Part shown: in pieces, positions 1-7,692 of the stretch | Numbering within the stretch: position 1 is the first letter of the stretch | Layout: each line of letters starts with the position of its first letter | Source: Polyangia bacterium | Lineage (GTDB): Bacteria > Myxococcota_A > Polyangia > Polyangiales > Sandaracinaceae | DNA: 33,801 nt | Assembly (NCBI GenBank): GCA_030426845.1 | Contig: JAUHXR010000063.1 | Location: 1-33,801 of the forward strand | Direction: 5' to 3' | Translations under genes and position numbers: made by a program | Notes under the pieces: generated by a model | Seen by the model: only the letters and a program-made list of their open reading frames with translations | What the model was told of the DNA's origin: nothing | The model's database searches: none

Positions 1-1281
1 CGTCAGAAGGTGAATCTTGCCAGAATCATCCCGATACGCCACCGCCACCATCTGACTAACGGGATCGAAAGTAGCGGCGATGCCGCCTTGCCGAAGGACG
101 GGAAGGTTGTTCACTTGAGGCGCGTACTCCCACAGCGGACTCCCTCCCGCCGAGGTACTCACAGAATACGCCTGAATTAGCAGAGAGGAATCAGTCTCAG
201 GTGGGTACTTCGCCTGGAACAAGAAGGCTGCCTCTGGCTCGCCAGCCTGAGTTACCGACAAATAACCAATGGCCGGACCGACTTCCCACCCGTTCGTATG
301 CAGTTGCCAGTTGTCCCCGCGAACTGCAGACGACACCTGTGTGCCGGGGGCCTGATCAATCGGCGGCGAGCCGGCGGCCCAAAGCAGCTCACCGGGTGTG
401 CTGTTCAACCCGAACCGCGCATCGATGTGCGCCGCCAGGAATGGAGGTCTCCCAGAGGAGAATGAAACTCCGTCGTCGACAGTCTCTTGCCAAGGTCGAT
501 CGCCGACGCCGTAGAAGTGGTTAGTCTCTCCGGGGTACAGCTGGGCAGCGAGGAGACCATTGAGATCATCGGGGAGCCATCCTTCATAGATCTCAGCCGG
601 GGCTCCGGGGATCTCCATCACGTTGCATCCTGGCCTGGCGCACGAGATCACATTCGCAGTCGTATCGGGATCACATATGCTGGGGTCCCAGTTGTGGCCA
701 AGCCCAAGGGCATGGCCAAGCTCATGTAGGAGATTCGGCTCGAACGGGCCGTAGCCGGGTCCGAGCTGAGTGTGGGTCCAGTCATAGCAGTCGCCGAACG
801 GCGTACTCGGACTCTGCCGGGCCCAGAATCGGGCAATGTAGATAACTGAACCGTCCGTGTGAGTGTTCGATGGTGAGTAGTACTTGGACACGCACCAGTT
901 GGGACTTGTCGGAAGGATCGAGATCGCACCGGGAATAAGACAGTTCGGATCTTCGTCGACTGTGAGGTCACAGGCGGGGAGGCTGGGTACATCGCCCGCA
1001 AAATAGAACTGGGGGTGAACCCCAATGCGGGAGCTGCTGTTGGCCATGTCGAGGGTCCACCGCACCGCATCAACCAGTTCGCTATAGTGCCACTGCGTCC
1101 CGTCCGGGTGTCTCAAGTGAGAGAGGAGATCCGGATGGATGTAGACGGGAACAGCGTCCAGGTGATACCCGATGTACTCGGTGCCGTGATGCCCGGGCAA
1201 CAGGCAGTACGAATGGGCCTTCGGGGCGGGAATAAGCGCCAGGCCAACCAAGGCGACGAGCGCAGCAGCTCTCGTATTCAT
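1..1281 (-). CDS. Secreted metzincin-type zinc metalloprotease (C-terminus outside window)
   Basis: The frame is open from the ATG at 1281 to the window edge, giving 427 residues with no stop, so the C-terminus is missing. Residues 1-24 form a signal peptide (short basic start, hydrophobic run ending KAHS). The zinc site HELGHALGLGH is at residues 186-196, the extended HExxHxxGxxH motif of metzincins, and a possible Met-turn (CNVME) follows at about 219-223. Many cysteines around the active site suggest an extracellular, disulphide-bonded enzyme. The part after residue 300 is rich in short beta-like stretches and could be a substrate-binding or propeller-like domain. It is the last visible gene of a three-gene minus-strand operon and its ATG overlaps the preceding stop as ATGA. 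Base composition is clearly lower in GC than the phage genes (36 of 60 bases in the sample 661-720). Family assignment is firm; the substrate is unknown. Confidence 0.85.
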   Translation of the reverse strand, partial: MNTRAAALVALVGLALIPAPKAHSYCLLPGHHGTEYIGYHLDAVPVYIHPDLLSHLRHPDGTQWHYSELVDAVRWTLDMANSSSRIGVHPQFYFAGDVPSLPACDLTVDEDPNCLIPGAISILPTSPNWCVSKYYSPSNTHTDGSVIYIARFWARQSPSTPFGDCYDWTHTQLGPGYGPFEPNLLHELGHALGLGHNWDPSICDPDTTANVISCARPGCNVMEIPGAPAEIYEGWLPDDLNGLLAAQLYPGETNHFYGVGDRPWQETVDDGVSFSSGRPPFLAAHIDARFGLNSTPGELLWAAGSPPIDQAPGTQVSSAVRGDNWQLHTNGWEVGPAIGYLSVTQAGEPEAAFLFQAKYPPETDSSLLIQAYSVSTSAGGSPLWEYAPQVNNLPVLRQGGIAATFDPVSQMVAVAYRDDSGKIHLLT

Positions 1282-1721
1282 CGGAAGTCGTCTCCCGTGA
1301 CGGAGACTGGAAGCGGCGATTGCAGTACCTCGAAGTGATGTTGGTTCGCCCAGCGGGGTGCGCGAACATTGAACTGGGCCAATCGGCCGAGCGGGTATCG
1401 CGCTTCGGTAGCGCGCAGATCTAGAGTTGGGTGATGCAACGTCGCGGTGGACGAATCCGAAAGTCGCAGCAGGGTGACAACGTTCTCCTCATGACCGCAG
1501 CGTGGAGCCCAGACTGAGTGCGCGACAGGAACTCCAGTGAGTTGGGTGCCGTGGCCTGTTGTTGCTGCCGATGCGGGGAGATCAGTCACATCCACGCTGG
1601 TTCCAGTCGCGGGACTATCGCGCGACTCCCTGTGGCGCGGCGCTGAAGTCCAGCACCCTGCGAGTATCACGGCGGGCAACAGGATCCAGGGGCTGGCCTG
1701 CGCGAACTGGTGCGAGAGCAT
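1278..1721 (-). CDS. Small lipoprotein of unknown function
   Basis: 147 residues. The start at 1721 is chosen because GGAG lies six bases upstream and because it gives a textbook lipoprotein signal: a hydrophobic run (WILLPAVILAGC) with lipobox LAGC and the acylated cysteine at residue 23. A longer frame from 1802 would bury the signal and overlap the upstream gene. The mature part is polar, without recognisable domains, and contains one further pair-capable cysteine (PRCGHE). The stop overlaps the ATG of the metalloprotease gene (ATGA), so the two are probably translationally coupled. It may be a partner, chaperone or inhibitor of the protease, but nothing in the sequence proves that. Confidence 0.7.
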   Translation of the reverse strand: MLSHQFAQASPWILLPAVILAGCWTSAPRHRESRDSPATGTSVDVTDLPASAATTGHGTQLTGVPVAHSVWAPRCGHEENVVTLLRLSDSSTATLHHPTLDLRATEARYPLGRLAQFNVRAPRWANQHHFEVLQSPLPVSVTGDDFR

Positions 1722-1738
1722 TCGTGACTCCGAAGACG

Positions 1739-2368
1739 CTAGAGGTACAGGCTCGCCAGTGGCAAGCCGCGGTCCGCAGTTGTGCCGGCGCCTGAAACCC
1801 AATCGTTCTCCAGAGGTGCGGTCCAGCGCAAGAGATGGAGCGATGGGTCAGAAGCGTCGGGGGCCAAGAACAAGACCTGAGGCAGGCCTTCGTCGTGCAG
1901 GATGTGACCCCCGAGCAGCGCTTTGGCGCGCGGCAGTCCACCTGGGGTCCAGCCCTCGGAATCGCAGACAGGCGCCAAAGTCATCGAGTCTCCCACGTAA
2001 CGCCAGGGCCGCGGGGCCCGCACCGTGAGCTCGCTTGGAGCGTCTTCTCCGAGTGCGTCCGTAACCGTCATGATGGCCTGGACGAAAGAGTCAACGACCA
2101 CCAGGCCATCTGCTTCGGTCAACCGCTGGGCCTCACCAAGACTGGGCTCGGTGTCCGAGCCAAACTCCGCCACAACGACCAGCCCGCCCTCGGCCCGGAC
2201 CTCAGCCGCGAAGGTGTCAAGCTCGTCTGGTCGGGTGTTATCTGCTGGGGCGATGTTTCCTCGGTAGGCAGCCTCTGTCTCAGTGCAGGAGGGTGAGCAC
2301 GAGAACGACCCCGGCAGGCTCAGCGCCAAGACAACGAGAGTTCGAACTCTCGGCAGGAGATCAAGCAT
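1739..2368 (-). CDS. Exported, possibly lipid-anchored protein of unknown function
   Basis: 209 residues from the ATG at 2368. Residues 7-23 are a basic-then-hydrophobic signal segment followed by cysteines at 24 and 28; the sequence before C24 (GSFSC) is a weak lipobox, so lipidation is uncertain. The frame is open upstream to 2476, but that extension has no signal-like start and the internal ATG matches an export signal. The mature part is acidic with the mix expected of a soluble domain; no family was recognised. It is the first gene of the operon with the lipoprotein (17 bases downstream) and the metalloprotease, so all three probably act outside the cytoplasmic membrane. Confidence 0.7.
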   Translation of the reverse strand: MLDLLPRVRTLVVLALSLPGSFSCSPSCTETEAAYRGNIAPADNTRPDELDTFAAEVRAEGGLVVVAEFGSDTEPSLGEAQRLTEADGLVVVDSFVQAIMTVTDALGEDAPSELTVRAPRPWRYVGDSMTLAPVCDSEGWTPGGLPRAKALLGGHILHDEGLPQVLFLAPDASDPSLHLLRWTAPLENDWVSGAGTTADRGLPLASLYL

Positions 2369-2489
2369 GCGGGGACATCCAGGCAGAGTGAGTGGAGCGA
2401 TCGAGGGAAAGGAGCCGCGCAACATAGCTACCTGACTTCCGGGCGCACGTCGAGGGAGGCAGACGAAGCTCGACACGCTCGTCCCGGTT

Positions 2490-2693
2490 TCACGCGTTCG
2501 CTGGCACGAACCACCCGAACATAGTGACCTCGTCTCCGTCGTCGTAGACCCAGGTGGCCGCGGAGCTCCCGGGCGGCCACCCCGACGCGGGCGACGGCGT
2601 CGCGAGCACCCAGAGCTCGAGGCGGCCGAAGCGGACCGTGGCGCTCTTGGGCGGCGGCGGTCGGGCTACCTCGCTTGCCTCGGCTGCGCTCAC
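2490..2693 (-). CDS. Hypothetical 67-residue protein
   Basis: A short frame from a GTG at 2693 with AAGG five bases upstream. Its C-terminal part (FGRLELWVLATP, then WVYDDGDEVTMFGWFVPANA) reads like a folded beta-rich protein, and its codons end mostly in G or C, unlike the exported-protein operon to its left. The frame remains open for about 18 more codons upstream of the GTG, so the true start may be earlier at a non-canonical codon, or the gene may be a remnant. No family recognised. It sits exactly where the base composition jumps. Confidence 0.4.
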   Translation of the reverse strand: MSAAEASEVARPPPPKSATVRFGRLELWVLATPSPASGWPPGSSAATWVYDDGDEVTMFGWFVPANA

Positions 2694-2868
2694 GCAAGCC
2701 TTGTAGCTGAACCGCCGGCGAGAGACCAGGTCCTCCCCTTGGGTCTAGGTCGCTCGCGCGCGTCAGCGCGAGGACGTCGCTTTAGGACTTGATGCGCCGA
2801 GGACATGGAGCCAATCAGTGTCCCGCGTTGGGCAGGCCGCACGCATCGGCGGCGCCGCGGAGGGGCGG

Positions 2869-3132
2869 ATGAGCGACAACGAAACCACCGAGATCGAGCG
2901 AGCGGCCGCGGCGGCCCTGGCGGCCGCCAACGCGTGGCGGGGCGAGCGCTGGTACGAGCCCGCGGACGTGGCGCTGACGCTCCGGCTGACCGGCGATCGC
3001 GCGCCGCGGGTCGCCGGCTGGGAGGCGCGCCTCGGCGGCGTGGAGGTCGCCGGCGCCGCGTCCGCGGAGATCGCGCTCGACGCGGTGGGCGACGTGTTCC
3101 GGGGGCTGGCCGCGAGCCGCGCGCCGCGCTGA
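2869..3132 (+). CDS. Hypothetical 87-residue acidic/Ala-rich protein
   Basis: The ATG at 2869 is preceded by GGAGGGG and is preferred over an in-frame start 17 codons earlier. The N-terminal half (TTEIERAAAAALAAANAWRG) is helical and the rest looks like an alpha-beta domain. No family recognised. It is the first plus-strand gene of the high-GC segment and is followed 98 bases later by the ribbon-helix-helix gene. It could be an early phage protein of small size; no function can be assigned. Confidence 0.6.
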   Translation: MSDNETTEIERAAAAALAAANAWRGERWYEPADVALTLRLTGDRAPRVAGWEARLGGVEVAGAASAEIALDAVGDVFRGLAASRAPR

Positions 3133-3230
3133 GCGCCCCGCCGAGCGCCGGAGCCTCGGCTCCGCCACCGAGAGTCTCGATCGCGCCCCACCGGAACGCG
3201 ACGTGCGGATCGATCCGCGAAGGAGGAGCT

Positions 3231-3791
3231 ATGGGAAAGAAGATTGACAACGCGATGGCGAAGCTCGAGGACGCGCGGCTGCCCGAGCTGCGCGCCAAGT
3301 ACGAGGAGGTGATCGGGGAGCCGACGCGGGCGCCCAACCGGACGTACCTGCTGCGTCGGATCCGCGAGGGCCTCGAGGCGCGGGAGCGGGCGTCGCGTGA
3401 GCGACGGGGCGGCCGCCGCGCCCGCTCGAGCCGCGCCGGGCGCGCGACGGAGCGCCTCAGCGAGCTCTCGGTCGCGGACCTCCAGGCCCGGTACCTCGAG
3501 GAGGTGGGCCGCGCGACGGCGAGCGTCAACAAGAACTACCTCGTGTGGAAGATCCGGATGGCGCGCGCGGGCAAGGTGCGGGTCGGGCCGGCCCGCGAGC
3601 GCAAGCACGAGCCGGGGGACACGCAGGTCGTGCCGCTCACCCTCCCGCGGGGCGCGGTCGCCGCGCTCGACGAGGTCGTCGAGCGCACGACGTTCGGCAA
3701 CCGCAGCGCCTTCCTGCGGCGCGCGATCCACGACCTGCTCCGGGGCCAGGGGTTCGCCTCTGTGGCCACCGAGCACTTCGGCGAGGCCTAG
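3231..3791 (+). CDS. Ribbon-helix-helix DNA-binding protein with two DUF2924-like repeats
   Basis: 186 residues; the ATG at 3231 follows AAGGAGGAG. Residues about 16-49 (LRAKYEEVIGEPTRAPNRTY and the following basic helix) and 79-113 (LQARYLEEVGRATASVNKNY and helix) are two copies of one helical unit. The same unit opens the DUF2924 protein encoded at 10852 (LRAEYEAVFGEPTR). Residues 131-172 (VVPLTLPRGAVAALDEVVER, then SAFLRRAIHDLL) match the strand-helix-helix layout of ribbon-helix-helix repressors. The linker is very basic. It therefore looks like a DNA-binding regulator that borrows the recombinase-associated module. It lies upstream of the amidoligase cassette, which it may regulate; that is inference from position. 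Confidence 0.75.
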   Translation: MGKKIDNAMAKLEDARLPELRAKYEEVIGEPTRAPNRTYLLRRIREGLEARERASRERRGGRRARSSRAGRATERLSELSVADLQARYLEEVGRATASVNKNYLVWKIRMARAGKVRVGPARERKHEPGDTQVVPLTLPRGAVAALDEVVERTTFGNRSAFLRRAIHDLLRGQGFASVATEHFGEA

Positions 3792-3857
3792 GGCGGGCGG
3801 CCTCGTGGAGGGCCTGTCGCGGGGGCGCTCGCGCCGCCCTCCCCGAGCGGGTGCCCG

Positions 3858-3895
3858 CCATATAACCACATGAATTGTATCTCTTTTCTCGCAGA
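3858..3895 (+). promoter_or_regulatory. AT-rich patch, candidate promoter before the amidoligase gene
   Basis: In a region that is otherwise almost free of A/T, positions 3858-3895 contain CATATAACC, GAATTGTAT and CTCTTTTCTC. It lies in the 193-base gap between the ribbon-helix-helix gene and the amidoligase. A TATAAC hexamer could serve as a -10 element, but no convincing -35 partner is present, so only a compositional signal is claimed. Confidence 0.25.
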
Positions 3896-3984
3896 CAGCC
3901 CTGGACTTCCCCGCACGCAGAGCCATGTATGGACGCGCAACGGGAACGACGCCCAACACCTTGGGATCAAAGGGAAAAGCGAGA

Positions 3985-4872
3985 ATGAAGAGCCTCCGCT
4001 TCGGGATCGAGATCGAGACGGTCGGACAGCGCCGGCGCCGGGTCGCCGAGGCGATTCAGGAGGTCGTCGGCGGGGCGGTCGTCCACGCGGGCGCCCCGGC
4101 CTGCTACGACCCCTGGGACGTCATCGCGGAGGACGGGCGCCGCTGGCGCGTGATGGCCGACTCGAGCCTGAGCGCCGGCTTCGGGCGCCAGGCCGAGGTC
4201 GTCAGCCCGATCCTCCGCTACGAGGACATCGGCACCCTGCAGCGGATCGTCCGCGCGGTCCGGCGGGCGGGGGCGAGCGTCGACCCGACTTGCGGGATCC
4301 ACGTCCACGTCGACGGCGCGCGCTTCGACGCGAAGGCGGCCTGCAACCTCATCAAGCTCGTCAACAAGCAGGAGCGGCTGATCGAGCACGCGCTCGGCAT
4401 CGACCCGCTGCGGCGCGCCAGCTACGCGCGCGGGGTCAACCAGGACTTCCTCCAGCGCATCGAGCGGGAGCGCCCGCGCGACCTCGACGCGCTCAACCGC
4501 GCCTGGTACGGCCGCCTCAACCGCGCTCCGGTCCACTACGACCAGACGCGCTACCGCGGGGTGAACCTCCACAACCTCTGGTTCCGAGGCACGGTCGAGT
4601 ACCGCTACTTCGACAGCACGCTCCACGCGGGCAAGGTCAAGGCGTACGTCCAGTTCTGCCTCGCCCTGAGCGCGAAGGCGATCCACGCGAAGCGGGCGAT
4701 CAGCGCGCCGCGCCCCTTCGACCCCGCGACCAGCAAGTACGACTTCCGGTGCTTCCTCCTGCGCCTCGGCCTGATCGGGCCGGAGTTCAAGACCGCGCGG
4801 CTGCACCTGCTCTCGCGCCTCGGCGGCTCGGCCGCGTGGAAGGGCGAGCGGCGCGACGCCCCCGCGAGCTGA
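3985..4872 (+). CDS. Amidoligase-family ATP-dependent carboxylate-amine ligase
   Basis: 295 residues from ATG 3985. The N-terminal motif FGIEIE (6-11), ADSSLS (58-63), EVVSP (71-75), GIHVHVD (104-110), [10 protein letters not shown] (189-198) and [16 protein letters not shown] (203-218) are the ordered conserved blocks of the amidoligase family (glutamine-synthetase-like fold), which joins a carboxylate to an amine through ATP. Acidic residues in the first block and the HxH pair are expected to bind metal and ATP. An in-frame ATG 20 codons upstream exists, but homologous proteins begin close to FGIEIE. The next gene, 21 bases downstream, encodes two gamma-glutamylcyclotransferase domains, a pairing described for amidoligase neighbourhoods in phages and bacteria. 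The product is presumably a peptide or amine conjugate; its identity is unknown. Confidence 0.9.
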   Translation: MKSLRFGIEIETVGQRRRRVAEAIQEVVGGAVVHAGAPACYDPWDVIAEDGRRWRVMADSSLSAGFGRQAEVVSPILRYEDIGTLQRIVRAVRRAGASVDPTCGIHVHVDGARFDAKAACNLIKLVNKQERLIEHALGIDPLRRASYARGVNQDFLQRIERERPRDLDALNRAWYGRLNRAPVHYDQTRYRGVNLHNLWFRGTVEYRYFDSTLHAGKVKAYVQFCLALSAKAIHAKRAISAPRPFDPATSKYDFRCFLLRLGLIGPEFKTARLHLLSRLGGSAAWKGERRDAPAS

Positions 4873-4893
4873 CCACCCCTTGGAGAAACGACC

Positions 4894-5715
4894 ATGGAGA
4901 CCGTCACCTACTTCGCCTTCGGCTCGAACCTCGACGCGGCGCAGATGCGCCGACGCTGCCCCACCGCCGCGGCGGTCGGCCCGGCGCGGCTCACGGGCTG
5001 GGCCCTCGCGTTCGCCGGACACAGCGCCACCTGGGGCGGCGGGGTGGCCACGGTCGTGCGCGCGCCCGGCGCGTCCGTCTCGGGCCTGCTCTGGCGGCTG
5101 CCGCGCGACGAGCTCAGCCGGCTCGACGCGTACGAGGGCTACCCGCGCGCGTACGAGCGCCGGCGGCTCCTGGTGAGCGCTCTGTCCGGTCGGCGTCGCG
5201 CCTACGTGTACCTCAAGCCCGACGCGCTCCTCAGCGCGCCCGCCGCCGCGTACGTCGATCAGATCCACGACGCGTACATCGAGCACGGGTTCGATCGCGG
5301 CCCGCTGCTCGGCGCGGTCCTGCGCGCGGTCCGGGCCCGGGCCACCGTGTTCGTCTACGGGACCCTCCGCGAGGGGGAGGCGAACCATCACCTCCTCGGC
5401 GGGCGGAGGCCGACCGCGCGGGCGCGCACCGAGGCGCGCTTCCGCCTGGCCCACCTGGGGGGCTTCCCGGCGATGGTCCGCGGGGGTGGCGCGCGCGTCG
5501 TCGGCGAGACCTACGAGGTCGACGGCCGGACGCTCGCGCGGCTCGACCAGCTCGAGGGTCACCCGCGGCTCTACCGGCGCCAGCGGATCCGCCTCGAGGG
5601 CGGGGGCGACGCGCTCGCCTACTTGCTTCCCCCCGCCATGGCGGCAGGGTTCCCGACCATCCGGTCCGGGGACTGGACGGACCGTGAGGAGGATCGACGA
5701 TGCGCATCCGCTTGA
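4894..5715 (+). CDS. Tandem gamma-glutamylcyclotransferase (GGCT/AIG2-like) protein
   Basis: 273 residues, with TTGGAG upstream of the ATG. There are two complete GGCT-like domains. Domain 1 begins YFAFGSNLDAAQM (6-18) and carries LDAYEGYP (78-84 region) with E81. Domain 2 begins VFVYGTLREG (152-161) and carries LDQLEGHP with E221. The FxYGS/T-L nucleotide-like loop and the glutamate after LDxx are the binding loop and the catalytic acid in this family, and both copies keep both. The family cyclises and releases gamma-glutamyl groups from amines as pyroglutamate. Next to an amidoligase it would trim, edit or recycle the ligated product. The two domains differ (FGSNL against YGTL), so they may act on different substrates. 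Confidence 0.9.
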   Translation: METVTYFAFGSNLDAAQMRRRCPTAAAVGPARLTGWALAFAGHSATWGGGVATVVRAPGASVSGLLWRLPRDELSRLDAYEGYPRAYERRRLLVSALSGRRRAYVYLKPDALLSAPAAAYVDQIHDAYIEHGFDRGPLLGAVLRAVRARATVFVYGTLREGEANHHLLGGRRPTARARTEARFRLAHLGGFPAMVRGGGARVVGETYEVDGRTLARLDQLEGHPRLYRRQRIRLEGGGDALAYLLPPAMAAGFPTIRSGDWTDREEDRRCASA

Positions 5716-5945
5716 ACGCCGACGGCCGCGTGCTGCAGGGCACCCCAGTTCAGATCGTCCAGGCCATGCACGCGATCGCGTTCGGCGCCGACGGACTCTC
5801 GCTGAGCGAGTACATCGACTGGGCGTGTGATCACGCGGGCCGCATGATGGGCGTGCAGCTAGAGATCGCGGAGGGCGCGGACGAGGAGCGCGCGGCCGCG
5901 TTCGTCGACGCGATGATCGAGCGCGAGCTCGCCGTGCGCCTCTAG
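5700..5945 (+). CDS. Small conserved-looking protein of the amidoligase cassette
   Basis: 81 residues. GAGGAGG lies eight bases before the ATG, and the gene overlaps the end of the GGCT gene by 16 bases, so it is almost certainly cotranslated. It has a beta-hairpin-like start (MRIRLNADGRVLQGTP) and then helices (IVQAMHAIAFG, LSEYIDWACDHAGRM), and a C-terminal acidic helix. No Pfam-like family could be named. It may be the modified peptide, a carrier or an adaptor of the amidoligase system; this is inference from overlap only. Its stop codon lies in the same CTAG as the stop of the opposing kinase gene. Confidence 0.7.
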   Translation: MRIRLNADGRVLQGTPVQIVQAMHAIAFGADGLSLSEYIDWACDHAGRMMGVQLEIAEGADEERAAAFVDAMIERELAVRL

Positions 5946-7687
5946 CCTCCGCTCGACGGGCCGCGCTCTCGCGCCGCGGTCCAGCCCGCGACGGAGGCGA
6001 CCACGAGCAGGCCGACCGCGGAGGCGACCGCGCCGAGCGCGCCCAGCCGGCTCAGCGCGGGCTCCACGCCCGCCGGCAAGCCTTCCAGCGTCGCCGCGGC
6101 CAGGGCGCAGCCGATCGAGGCGCAGAGCGCGACCGCCAGCGCGCCGGCGGCGAGCGCGAGCCACGGTCGACGAGCGCGGGCGCGCCGCGGCGACGGCGTC
6201 TGGTCGTCGAGCCCGGAGAGCACAGGCAAGCGAAGGTGCCGCCTCGCCAACGGGGGCGCGGCCCGCTCGACGCGCGCGGGGGCCGCGGGCGCGCCCGCGG
6301 TCTCGACCTGCTCCATCGCCGCCCGGCCCGCGGCGGCGCGCTCGCCGATCTCGAGGACGCCGCTCTCGCGGGTCACCGGGCGCGCGAGGATCGACTCGGG
6401 GAGGTCCACCAGCGGGAGGGCGTCGCGCGTCGTCGGGATCCCTGCGGGCGCGCCCGGTGCGTCGCGTGCGACCAGCCGGGGCGCGACGCCAGCCGGAGCA
6501 GGCGCGGCGAGCGCGGCGAGCTGGTCCGCGACCGCGGCGTCCACGAGGACCTCGTCGGGGAGCGCCGGGGTGCGCGCGCCCACGTCGACGGCGCGACGTC
6601 GCGCGTCGACCCGCGCCACGACCTCCCGGCAGTCGACGCGGCCGGCGGTCACGCGCTGCTCGAGGGGCGACTGGTGGAGGCGCACGCGCGCCCCGAGCGG
6701 GCGCTGGTCGACGCCACCCCTCAGCGAGCTGAGGGCGCTCAGGACCGCGTCGGCCGACTGGAACCGCTCGTCCGGGTCCGGCTCGAGCAGGCGATCCACG
6801 ATGTCGACGAGCGCGACGAGATCGGCCTCGGGCCCCTCGCTCGAGTAGAACTCGGGCCGGAGCTCTTGGACACGCGGGCGTTCGCGGCGCTGGACCTGAC
6901 GCAGGTGGCTCTCGACCGAGGCGCCCTTGAACGCGCGTCGCGCGGTGAGCGCCTCGAAGAGCAGGGCGCCGAGGCTGAACAGATCGAGCCGTGGCCCGTA
7001 GCGGCCGCGGTCGGCGTCGGTGAGGTACTCGGGCGCCGCGTACGCGACGCGGCCCGGATGAGCGCGCGAGGCGTACAGGCCGGACGCCTCGACCGCGCGC
7101 GCGAACCCGAAGTCGATCAGGAAGGCGTCGCCGCGCACGTCGATCATCGCGTTCGCGGGGCTGACGTCTCGGTGGACGATCGGTGGGTGGCGGTAGGGCG
7201 TCGCGAGCGCGCGGCAGTCCGCGTGCGCCTCGGCGAGGGCGCCCGCGAGGTCGCGCGCGACGCCGACGACCGCCTGCCAGGAGAGCAGCTGCCGCTCGGC
7301 GCGCATCTTCCGGATGAGCTGGCCGAGCGTCATCCCGTCGATGTACGCGAACACGAGGCACATCACGCCCTCGTCGTCGCTGAGCTCCACGGCGTCCTCG
7401 AGGTGCGCGATGTTCCCGGGCGGCAGCAGCCGCAGGACGTCCGCCTCGTTCTGGAAGATCCGCCGCACCTCGCGCGGCGAGAGCTCGGAGAGCAGGAGCG
7501 GGCTCGGGATCTTGAGGCACTTCAGCCGCTCGCTCCCGCGCGGTCCAGGCGCGCTGCCGATGAAGGTGCAGGCGGTGCCGCCGTGCCCCGTCTGGGCCCG
7601 GATCCGGAACGGGCCGACCCGCTCCGGCAGCCGGTAGGGCCCGACCGCGCGCGGGCTGAACAGCCGCGACGTCGTCGAGTCCGGCAT
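5942..7687 (-). CDS. Membrane-anchored Hanks-type Ser/Thr protein kinase
   Basis: 581 residues. The kinase domain spans about 26-320: a glycine loop (GHGGTAC, 34-40), the ATP lysine in LKCLKI (K59 or K56), the alpha-C glutamate E81, the catalytic loop HRDVSPANAM (172-181), IDFGFA (191-196) and AAPE (217-220). All catalytic residues appear intact. A proline/alanine-rich linker follows, then two hydrophobic segments near residues 513-575, suggesting a C-terminal membrane anchor with little outside the membrane. It ends a minus-strand operon whose previous gene is a sigma factor, five bases away, so phosphorylation of that sigma factor or its partner is a reasonable guess. Such kinases are typical of myxobacteria and are unusual inside phage replication modules. 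Confidence 0.93.
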   Translation of the reverse strand: MPDSTTSRLFSPRAVGPYRLPERVGPFRIRAQTGHGGTACTFIGSAPGPRGSERLKCLKIPSPLLLSELSPREVRRIFQNEADVLRLLPPGNIAHLEDAVELSDDEGVMCLVFAYIDGMTLGQLIRKMRAERQLLSWQAVVGVARDLAGALAEAHADCRALATPYRHPPIVHRDVSPANAMIDVRGDAFLIDFGFARAVEASGLYASRAHPGRVAYAAPEYLTDADRGRYGPRLDLFSLGALLFEALTARRAFKGASVESHLRQVQRRERPRVQELRPEFYSSEGPEADLVALVDIVDRLLEPDPDERFQSADAVLSALSSLRGGVDQRPLGARVRLHQSPLEQRVTAGRVDCREVVARVDARRRAVDVGARTPALPDEVLVDAAVADQLAALAAPAPAGVAPRLVARDAPGAPAGIPTTRDALPLVDLPESILARPVTRESGVLEIGERAAAGRAAMEQVETAGAPAAPARVERAAPPLARRHLRLPVLSGLDDQTPSPRRARARRPWLALAAGALAVALCASIGCALAAATLEGLPAGVEPALSRLGALGAVASAVGLLVVASVAGWTAARERGPSSGG

Positions 7688-7692
7688 CGCCG

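Noticed and set aside
2694-2868. Repeated AGGAC words near 2770-2810 as operator sites
   Set aside because: Three short matches with irregular spacing are within chance for this composition.
3870-5687. Long Arg/Gly/Pro-rich frame overlapping the amidoligase and GGCT genes
   Set aside because: No recognisable domain and composition typical of an out-of-frame reading; the other frame carries complete catalytic motifs.
5859-7520. Second long frame on the same strand as the kinase
   Set aside because: Another out-of-frame reading of the kinase gene; it lacks kinase motifs.
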